Assembly (NCBI GenBank): GCA_034440575.1
Contig: JAOTOL010001660.1
Location: 4,888,501-4,952,500, forward strand
DNA from: Imbricaverruca yamaguchii
Taxonomy: Eukaryota; Arthropoda; Thecostraca; Neoverrucidae
Direction of reading: 5' to 3'
Length of the DNA: 64,000 nucleotides
Numbering within the stretch: position 1 is the stretch's first letter; each line of letters opens with the position of its first letter. Below the pieces are notes generated by a model. That model was not told where the DNA came from. It searched no databases and was given only the letters and a program-made list of their open reading frames with translations. The position numbers and the translations under genes are program-made. This document shows positions 24,171-34,300 of the stretch, in pieces.

Positions 24171-26628
24171 AATTTGCTGGTCAAAAATACTTATTTGATA
24201 AAAACTGTTGAAATATACGCTCAGAAGCAACCGCTAAATTTTGAACAGTTGTGCTCTATAAAAGTCAAGTTCTCCATCAAGCAGCCAGGTTTGATCGAAT
24301 CAAAACCAATTTTAAGCAGTCAAGTTGTCACCGAATTAAACCAATCTCATAGTCACTTGCAAGCCCACGTCTGCAAAACTTCGCAGGGTTCAACAGGATC
24401 TTGTGAGTGCAGACCTAAATTTAAGTGTGCATGCAGGCATGCAGAAATTCCTCCAGGTGTGAGGCATGCCATGTGAGCATAACCACCAAGAGTGCACCAG
24501 GCAGTAAGCCTGGTGCATTGAAAATGGGTGAATGCCATGCACAAATGGATTGCCAATGGGTGCCCCAAAGCTTAGCATATACTTATGTCATAAAAAAACA
24601 TAGTACAGCATTGTGATGGCACTTCACCCAAAATCTACCAAAATTAGCAGCATGCCTACCAAATGAGGCAAATTGGAAAATAGGTACCAACTGAGAACAA
24701 GGACCCCAGTCCCAAAAAATAACAACTTCTGAAAAAAATGTGTCAAAACCTAATGTTACTTCAACTGGTGCTTCAAATATTTATAAATTTGCAGTGTATG
24801 GTGTTTTGAATCCTTTAATTTCATTTTTCCAATGCAATGTTTATGAATGTGGCAAACATGGTGTGACTTTTCATGTTTGCTTCCAGTTTGCAGGCAAAAT
24901 AACATCAAAGAAGGGACTTGTTGGTAATATGGCATAGAAATGTTCAAAGGAAATACAAAATGGTAACACAATCTATCATACCTGGTATTGTGCTTTAAGG
25001 TGTTCACAAGACTAGTTTTACACACATATTGCTTCCATAGACATATGGGCTGGGCTTTGTGGTAAATTTGTGCTTTAAGGTCTTTTATGAATTTTCAAGT
25101 TAATCATCCTAATGCAGTGTTTATGAATGTGACTAAGATGATGGGACCACTTATTTTCTGTGCAAATGCTTACTTTTCAAGTTGTGAGCAAAATAACAAC
25201 AAACACTGAGTTAGGTAACAGCATGACAAGAAATGATGGTAAAAATGAAGCATAACCTAAACTAACCTAGTCTAACCTCCCTTTAGAGAAAAATCCCCAA
25301 GATATAATTTGGAAACTCTGAAGGCAATTTGTCAAGCAATTGAAAGGAATTTATTTTCCTAAAATCTTAAAAGTTGAAAGCCTAAACCAACATAATCTAA
25401 CCCAGTATAAGCTGTTTTTGATGAAATAACAATTTTCAGTAAAAAGTTGTGGGGTTCTTTCAACTTTTTTTTTAACTAAGAATATCCAATCTGACAACCT
25501 AACCAAACCTAACCCATTTGTTTCCTTTATGAAGGCAAATGTGTGTAAAAACTTGTCTTGTTTCCACCTTAAAATGCAGTGATATCAGTTTGGTTAAGTC
25601 AGGTTTGCTTAGGTAAGCATAGGTTCAGATTTTTAAGTCAGAACATTTTTCAAAATTTTCCACAATTTCAGCTACTTGTTTTTCTTCAAAAGGAGGTTAT
25701 GTTAGCTTAAGGTTAGTTGAAGTTAGTTTTTATTTATAATATTTTGGAACATTAATTGTTTGAAATTTGGCACATTTTTTTCTTGGTTAGGCTATGTCAC
25801 ATTGTTTATTTAATTTTGTCACCTTCATTTTTATGCTGTTACCTAACCCAAAGCCCCTTGTTGGTGTTATTTTGCTCACAAACTGAAAAGTAAGCATTTG
25901 CACAGAAAATGAGTGTCTCCACCATCTTAGTCACACTCAAACATTGTATTAGGCAGATGATTTCCAAGAATTCATGAAACACCTAAGCAAAAACTTACCA
26001 CCTAACCTTTAATGGGAAAAATATGAAGGTTTCAATTTTTTTGCTTAAGGATTATTCAAGTAATGTAACCTAACCTAGTTCATTCTGTTTCATCTGCTTT
26101 TGAAAAAAAAATCAGTTTTGAGGAAAATGACAAAAAAGAAAATATTTTGAACTTAGAAAAAAGCCCAACTGAACCTAACTTAGTCTAATGAAACTTAAGC
26201 CCTTAGCTTGTTTCATTGAGGTGAAATTCATATATAATTTGTCTTGCAGGTTTCTTGAAATGCAATAATGCTAAAGACTGGGATGCATTCCCATAAAAAC
26301 TCAGCAGGGAACAGAAATATGTGAGGCCCAAAGATTTATGGAAGGCCTGAAGCAGCCCTCTCTCATTGTGTAGGGGTCAGAAAATCAGTCCTGTCACCAC
26401 AAAATTAGTTTGGGCTTCAAAAGACCCAGTCAGGCTCCTAAACAGCAGCCTGGATCACCCAAGGATGTGCTTGTGAGACATAAAACACTCTGACCAATGT
26501 TATGGGAACCAGGCCTTGACAATGACGCTGGAACCCAAGAACTCATACCAGGAAATGGAAAATAAAGTCCACAAAATGGAACTGAATGTAATTTAGAAGT
26601 GGAATCATTTAAAACTCTGCCCTGTTAA
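24171..26628. other. AT-rich island with repeated and inverted segments
   Basis: No gene. A segment with GTGCAAATGCTTACTTTTCA and GAGCAAAATAACA occurs directly at about 25060-25250, inverted at about 25820-26010, and as a more diverged direct copy at about 24800-24935. The direct and inverted copies form arms of about 190 bp around a spacer of about 570 bp. CCTAACCTAA-like words are scattered throughout. Confidence 0.6.
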
Positions 26629-27680
26629 ATGAAGGGGAATATCAGCTCTGAGGACTTTCACATGCTGGTCGTGAAAAAATGTACCAGTGCCGTGAGTTCT
26701 CTCGAGTCCACACAGACAGCTCAAAGTCCTCTTCTAGAGTGGGATTCGCGTGCGTTGTTCGACGTAGGATTGGATCTGTATGTTTACCGAAGCAGGCGTC
26801 GATTTTTACTGCTGAACTGTATGCCATTTTGCAAGCTCTTTATTTCATCAGGATAACAAGTCCACAAATCACGTCGTTTTCACTGACTCATTGAGGAGTC
26901 TGGGCAATGAAGTCTTTCAACTCGGATAACAGGTTCATCAAAAGAATGCTATTATGTGTCGTCAGATCCCGAAACTGGTATGGACAAAAGTATCGTATTC
27001 TGCTGGATCCCCAACCATGTTGGACTTGCTGAAAGTGAAACTGCCGATATAGCCACAAAGTACGCTATCAGTAATGATCGTGAAGTTCGCCTGTCTCTTC
27101 CTCCAAGATAACTATACCTCTCTATATTGTCATATATACGGTCTGAATGACAACGAGCCTGGAACTCAAGCCTACTAAGCTGAGGGTTATAAAGCCGGAG
27201 CTATAAATGTGGCAATCCTCACGCCGGACTTCACTACAAGAGGAAGTAATGCTCTGCCGATTGAGGATAGGGCATGCCTTCACAACACACAGCTACATAT
27301 TGACTGGTGGTGACCGACCTTTATGCCCACCGTGTTCTGACCTGCTTATCGTTTATCATGTTTTAGTAGGTTGTTTACCGTTAGAACCTCTACGACGCCA
27401 TATTTTAGGACGGCAAACACCCACACTTTGCATATGCTACTAAAGAATGACTGTGGTATTATCGTATGGGAACATTTTTACCCTCCTTCGTCAAGCACGT
27501 TTTGATGTTGTATATCGCCGCCCCTGAGATTATTAATTACTGACTACTGTAGGAGCATGGTAAATGTGCCTGTAAGCACAGTTCTTGGCGCAAAATGACC
27601 GTATCAGTCAACGCGCACCGAAACTCATTATCAACTCAACATCAACACTCAACTCATAAGTCATTATCATTATGAAAATA
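26629..27680 (+). pseudogene. Decayed LINE 3' part with RNase H domain (I/Jockey-like)
   Basis: Frames broken by many shifts spell an RNase H domain: HTDSSKSSSRVGFACVV (first catalytic Asp), QASIFTAELYAILQALYFI (catalytic Glu in AEL), and CWIPNHVGLAESETADIATK, the usual WVPSHVG-N-ADxxA end. A C-terminal RLRIGHAFTTHSYILTGGD-then-CPPC-type motif follows. The 3' untranslated part, about 27480-27680, carries CTGTAGGAGCATGG and then GGCGCAAAATGACC with AACGCGCACCGAAACTC, the same hairpin and tail as the micro-retroposons. Such domains are found in I-clade and related LINEs. This copy is dead and strongly 5'-truncated. Confidence 0.75.
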
Positions 27681-28170
27681 GTAACTGCATTAGCAACCTA
27701 ATTTTCCTGTGGATGGGGCTCAGCCTACCACAAATATGCTCCGAACCGAAGCGCTGGTCCTTTGTTTTTGAGATTCTCGCGCCATGTTTGTGACTTCAGT
27801 GCTCTTCATGCATGGATCCCGTACGTTTCTTGGATCCTGATGTGCTTGTAGATCTCCGCTACATTTATTTGGGGCACCGACGCGAGTTTGTGTATATCCT
27901 GACATAAATGTTCGGTCCTCCCTGGAATGTTTGCGCACCAACGTGACGTTTCCAAGCTGCGGCCCGATTTTTTTAGGTCAGGCGTTAGTTGTTGGAGCCT
28001 CCAGCATGTTTTTTTGGGCACCAGACGTTTTTACTGGACTTGTTAATTTGTTGGAGCCCGGGTCGATTTTCCGGAACCCGGCGGCGAGATGCCCCCTGGA
28101 TCCACCTTTTGGAACTGATGATACCCTAAAGCCCAGATAACTAACTGGTTAACTAACTGGGAATTGGTGC
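27681..28170. other. 5' flank of the transporter gene
   Basis: About 0.5 kb with no recognisable coding content. Nothing resembling an additional transporter N-terminal exon was seen. Confidence 0.4.
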
Positions 28171-28177
28171 TATAAAT
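28171..28177 (+). promoter_or_regulatory. Possible TATA box for the transporter gene
   Basis: TATAAAT lies 54 bp upstream of the start ATG, with an initiator-like TCAGCTT at 28207. This would allow a very short leader directly in front of ATG 28225. However, TTCTGCAG immediately before that ATG is also a good splice acceptor, so an upstream untranslated exon is the competing model. Confidence 0.3.
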
Positions 28178-28224
28178 GTATGTATGCTGTGAGAAGTGGT
28201 GTTATCTCAGCTTGTGTTCTGCAG

Positions 28225-28344
28225 ATGTCTGTTGGCACTGGCAGCTCAGGCTCTGGGGCTGCTCATCCATTGAAGATCATTGCCAACATCTTCATCTCCT
28301 TCATCGGAGCTGGTGTGTTGGGTCTTCCATATGCCTTCAAAGAA
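28225..28344 (+). CDS. Transporter exon 1 (span 1)
   Basis: Forty codons from ATG 28225 to AAAGAA, followed by the donor GTAAGT. Residues 17-40 (KIIANIFISFIGAGVLGLPY) are span 1 with the GAGVLGLP substrate-path motif. It ends in phase 0. The open frame continues upstream to another ATG at 28180, but that part resembles intron or leader. Confidence 0.9.
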
Positions 28345-31300
28345 GTAAGTAATGAATTCGATGGATGACTTTTGTGGTTCATTGTGGTGAGGGATTATGA
28401 TGACCAAAGCCGATGTTTTCGTGAAGCTGCTACTTCCCGCCACCAGTGTGTTTAAGGGTGTTGAGTGGAAAGGCAGCATTGATTATGGTATCCAAGAGGA
28501 TGCTATGATCGCACAATGCATATTCGTTGTCTTGCTTGAGCATTTCGGGCTTTGGCACAGTCCACCCTCCAGTTGCCTCAGAAGAAATTGAAAAGAACGA
28601 GTTGGGCCATGTGACATTTCCCAAATCCCATTTTCGAAATTGCGATGTTTTGTACATTTGTATCGTTCGTGTGGGACAGAATACGGTGAAAACAAGGTTT
28701 AGTGCTGATAAGAATCATCCCCTTTCATGGAATGATTATAATCCATGAAATTAAATAATTATACAGATTGCTGACTGGCACTGAAGAATGAGCATAAGAA
28801 GAACAGGAATATACAAGAACAAAGGCAATACACATGAAGAATATTAACAATTTGGTGTAGCAATTATAACTAATTAAAAATAACTAAAAACACTGACATT
28901 GTATTGTGCAAAAAAAAACAAATATGATACAAATAATGGTCAATGATATCAATAATAATAGTAACTTAGCCAACCTAGCCTAAGCACTACACATCCTTGA
29001 TGGCTGAGATCCTAATGATGTTGGATTGCAGAGAACCCAGGGATGTTGGATCTTGTAAAGCCTATTGAAGCTGGATCATGCAAGACCTAGGGATGTTCGG
29101 TGATATGGGCGCAAAATGACCCTTGATGTCGACGCGCCCCTAAACTCCAATCCACCACCGCCACCAATGTTCGGTGATGCAAAGCCTAAAGATGTTTGCA
29201 TATATTGGTGGCGTAGTGTCCGAATTTAGTGAGGGGGAGAAACACCGGGAAGCTGTCAGAACGATTTATTTTCCAGTCAACGCCATATGGTGAATGCTGA
29301 ATTTCCGGATTTAAAAAGGCATCATGTGCCGGTGCACCACCCCCGATTCCGCCTTCTAGGTTTGGATTGCATAAAACCTATGTATGTTGCATGACGTAAA
29401 CTTGCGGATATTGGATCGCACAATACCTATGGGTGTTGGATCGCGCAATACCTGTGGGTGTTGGATCGTGTAAAACCTATGGGTGTTGGATCGCGTAAAA
29501 CCTACGGATCCCGACCGGTACAGCACCACCCAGGTGTTGGAAATCAAAGACTGTGGCACGGAGGATGAGATGTCGGTTCACGGGCTTCACCAAGGATCCT
29601 CTAGGGTGAGTGATAGATGCCCTCCCACATAGTATGCTACATTGATGTGAGGTTCAACGACTAAACTGACACCCTTTCTCCCCCTGGTAGACTTTGGGAA
29701 GACCGACAGCCTCCTACGTGTAGAACTGGAGTGAAAGAACCTGTATGCTGATAAGAGCTAAAGACCACTTATGACCTATTCCCCTCTTGGTATGTCCAGA
29801 TGACGTTGGCACCCTGTCCACTTTCAGGCAGGACTGGCAGAGGGGATCCTGATCATGGTGGTCGTAGGCTGTGTCTCCATCCGCGCCATGTTCCTCATCA
29901 TCGACTGCAAGTACCTGCTGCTGCAGAAGCGCTCGCCGACCAGGACTGCCACTAAGGGCTACATCAAGAGCAACGTAAGGTGTCAGCTCGGCTGGCCTCG
30001 GCGGCGTGGGGTCAAACAGAGACGGGCATCAGGTCTCAGTCAGATATAAGTTCCATGCGTCAAGCGCTGAGAACAAATGCATTTGTGTCCCGCCAGGGTT
30101 TATTGGTGGTCTGCCTGGGGACGTGTGGCTGAGCCGCCATTCACCGATCGCTGACGTTTTCTACTAGGCACCATTAGTGGTCTGCCCCGGGACGTGTTGC
30201 CGACGAGTCTCGCCAGGCACCATTGGTGGTCTGCCTGGAGACATGTGGCTGACGTGTCCCGTCAAAGTATTTCAGGTTTCATGGAGACCGCGACGTTTCA
30301 CCCCCACTAAGCTGTACACGACAAAGCCGACACTGTTCGGGCGCTGCGTGACCTCTGCAGTCGATGCGCCCCTAAACCCCAATAACCAACCCGCCACGGT
30401 TTGGCACGCACAACTAACTCAATTACCCGATCGATGATGTCATTATCATAGGGCCGTATCGAGTAGTCTAGTGACGTCAACTGCTACGTCACAGGTGGCC
30501 GGCGCTGTGTCGCTGACGCAGGGTTAAAATAATGGTTTTTCGTAAGGTGTGTGATGTCGAAATGCGTACGGTAGGATGTTGAAATTTGCCATGAAATTAG
30601 TATCATTTAAAATGGTTTTGACGTCTTTCAGACTCACCTTTGAGCCAATGGTGTAGGTACTTGTGATTGTATATTTATCATTTATTTTGAGATTCATAGT
30701 TTAAGAAGAGCTATATTCGGGATAAGGAGAAATGCTATAAAGTGGTATCGTATGCCACACCACATTATGGGTAATCCATTTACCTGTAATTGCATTGCGA
30801 AATGTTCGTGCATCACCATTCCTTATTGAAAGCATGCACATGCTATTTATAAACTGTGCTATTTATAAACTGAGTTACTGTTACAAAGGAGACACGGAGA
30901 TTCATAAGCATGCATCAAGGAGCAGGATGTCGATACTTCTTGGAGGAGGATGTCGATTGAGTGTTCAGAAAGTGGTACATTCCACCTTATTTCACGAATA
31001 ATTAATCACTGCGCTGACGCCACAGCGTGGCCTATGACGTCACCCGGCAGTATGCCCGCCCCCGACAGGTGTTAGTGTCGACCGGCTCGGTGGAGCTGAA
31101 GCTGCCCCTGCTCAACGCCGACGACGGCGCCGCCGACGTCGCAGACGACGACGACGACAAGATCTACATCGACACCTCGCACGAGATCACGTACGGAGAT
31201 CTGGGTATGTGCCACGTGCCGGGGACGGCCGCGTTTTCCCGGACTCCTCACGTGGCGATGCGGAGCCACGTGACGAGAGTCCCGGGCGATGAGACGCAGG

Positions 31301-34300
31301 CTGTGACCCTCGTCAACTACACTCGTCAACTATGCTCGTCAGCTACGTCATTGGGGACGAGTAGTCTAGGGGTAAGTTGCTCGTCTCACAATCGAAAGGT
31401 TGTGGGTTCGAGTCTCACCTGTCGCTACTCTTCGCCTGCGACCAATCGGCGTGAGAGATTGGCGACGCTGCATGGCTCAATGGTCGAAGTGTCGTAAAAA
31501 CGATAACCAACCAGCTACGTCATTACGGTGACGGCTTTCTTTGTGATGTGAGGTGATTATTTTTGGAATCACGTAGGTCGACTGTCTAGAGTTACCCACG
31601 TTGCCTGTGTGTTGTCCAACGACGCAGTTGACGGCGAATGAGTGCCTTAACCGGTTCCGATGTCCCGAAATTCACGGCTCGGACAAAACCAAAACCTGGT
31701 GGCACTTGTAATTGAGAATAGCATTGACTACCTAATTCAAGTAGCTGAATTACTTGCATGAAATACACAATTGAGCTGCAGTAGTTGATGCCACTCTTTC
31801 CATGCCCCATCTTGCGTGAATGTCATGAACCATGTGTGGTAAGAATCGCTACCCTTCTACGTCGTAGCTGCCACCTGCCATATTGAATATTGATTGGACG
31901 TCGTGACAGGGTTATGTCGTGTTAGCGTGATGTCTTCTGTTCTACGACAAGGGAATCTCGATGCGCGGCGTCTGCCCATATGTGCAGCGCCGTGGGCTCT
32001 GTGTTGGCCCATTGAGCTGCCATGGCGTCAGTTGATGCTGATGCTGATGCTGAGCGTCATGTTGTGACTGCAGGGTTCTACGCGTACGGTGCAAAGGGAC
32101 GGTGGCTGGTTGACGGCACCGTGATCGTCTCGCAAATAGGTGAGCGCCTGGGAGATCCTGTGGGAGGAGTAGTCTCTCAGGCTGAAGAATGAGCTGGCAG
32201 ATGAGTGCCTGGGAGGTCCTGTGTGAGGAGCTGCATGACCACTGCAGTCGATGCGACCCTAAACCCCAATAAAGAAAGGTCCTGTGTGAGGAATGGTCTC
32301 GCAGGCCGGTGGGTGTCTGGACCGTCTCGCCAAGAGGCAGGGCGCGTGTGTGTAATCCCCAAAGGTGAGCGCGTATCGACCGGCGTGGGCCTGCTCAGAC
32401 TACGCGAACGGTGGCGCATTTATTATTTACGGCACGTCTGCATTCATCGTCCACACGGACTCTGCACCGTTGTGCGGCGGCGCGGCGGGCTGTTTACGGC
32501 TGTGCCACTCAGATGAGACGAGCAGAGAGTGACGCGGCTGTATTGACAGCCGTTGGCTGCTGCGGGACAAACTACGTGTGCACGCACCAGTCCCTGCGAG
32601 CGTGAAATTATGTCGTGAAAATATAGCCAGTAATGCTGCGACGAATACTTGCCCCAGGTTTCTGCTGTGCGTACCTGATCTTCATATCGGAGAACCTGTC
32701 GACATACATAGTGGGCGTCAGCACTGCACAGTGGCTCATCCTCTTCCTCCCACCACTCTACCTGCTCTGCCTTCTACGAAAGCTGGAAAAGCTGGCCATC
32801 TTCAGGTACACATGTCCTCTAGAGCCGTCACGCGCGTGCGTGGCGAGGCATGGTATAAGGATGCTTTTGAATTTCACACTGATGTGCGTGCAAAGCTGAT
32901 GGGTCCCTCGCTGAATGGTTACACTGGCAAGGCTCTTAAATCATTCTGAAGTCGGGGACGAGTAGTCTAGGGGTAAGTTGCCATCTCACAATCGAAAGAG
33001 TGTGGGTTCGAGTCTCGCCTGTCGCTACTCTTCTCCCGCGGCCAGTCGGCGTGAGAGATTGGCGACGCTACATGACTCAACGGTCGACGTGTCGTAAAAC
33101 CCAACAACCACCACCACCACCATTCTGAAGTCATATTTGGCATGTGATAGTGTTGTATATTGCATCGATTCATGTCAAGTGTATTGACACTCCACGGGCA
33201 CGCTTTGATGTATACCGCTGCTCCTGAGGATTGTTATTCACTGACCGCTGTAGGAGCATGGTTGACTGTAAACACAGTTGTGGACGCAAAATGACCTTGA
33301 TAGTCGTCGCCCCCCCCCAAGCTGCAATTCATCATCATCAGGTGTACTGACAGTGTGTGACATGTGCCGATGCTGCATGACCGACGCAGTCGATGCGCCC
33401 TTAATCTCAAATGACGACATGTGCCGACAGTGTGTTCGCGCAGATGTCTACCATCATGGCGTTCGCCGTGGTGTTCTGGTTCGACTTCGAGCACTACCAC
33501 GTGATGGTGCGCTTCCATCCGCAAGAGTTCTCCGTCAGGGGGTTCCCCTTCTTCTTCGCTATCGCCATCTACTGCTACGAGGTGAGCATGTGTTCGTGGT
33601 GTCGGCGAGGTGCTGTCGGGGTTGGGTCGGTGGTTGGGGAGGGGGTCGGGAAGTTCGCGGAATATGCGCTGTCTGCTGAATATTCTGTCATGGAATCAAT
33701 GCGGTTGGGAGTTGTACGGATGTCTGCCGAAGGAAAGGATGTCGGGAGACGGGATATGAGCTAGCGATTTCGGCGTTGACTGCCGCCTGTGGCAGGCGGG
33801 ATTGAGTACCTGCAGGTCGCCAAGAGCGGGTGGTACGACCCCGTCCCACCGTCCGTGCGGGAGATACGACCCCGTCCGCTCGTCCGCGCGCAGACGGTAT
33901 GTCTCCACCTGATCGCCCGTCTGTGGGCAGGATGTATGACCCCGCCCACCCGTCCGTGGGAGGGGGAAATGCGAACCTCGACCTGCCAGCACAGTGGCCA
34001 GGTGTGGTTTGTGACTGTTGCATTGGCCGGCGCCGTCACCACCTGGTGGCCTGAGCGACTGAGTACGCTGCACCTGCAGATGTGCTGGTGACGAATACTG
34101 ACACGTGGCTGCGGCTTCGGTCTGGCGCCGGGACGGCTGAAACGGGTGGGGGGGGGAAGGAATTTATGGAGGGAGAGCGATATTCGGTGTTTGAAGCCGA
34201 GGGTCAGACATCGTTGCAGCTTGATCTGCTTCAAGTTTCACTGTTGCGGCGTGCAGTCAATGTGCCGGGCGTTATGGATCATGTGGTATTATAGGTCAGC

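Noticed and set aside
31353..31430. Functional tRNA gene
   Set aside because: Has A- and B-box-like words, but it is the head of a 159-bp repeat with a target-site duplication and a non-tRNA body, so it is a SINE.
33444..33581. Alternative start of transporter exon 6 at the ATG after CGCAG
   Set aside because: It would not complete the split codon from exon 5, and would remove six residues needed for family spacing.
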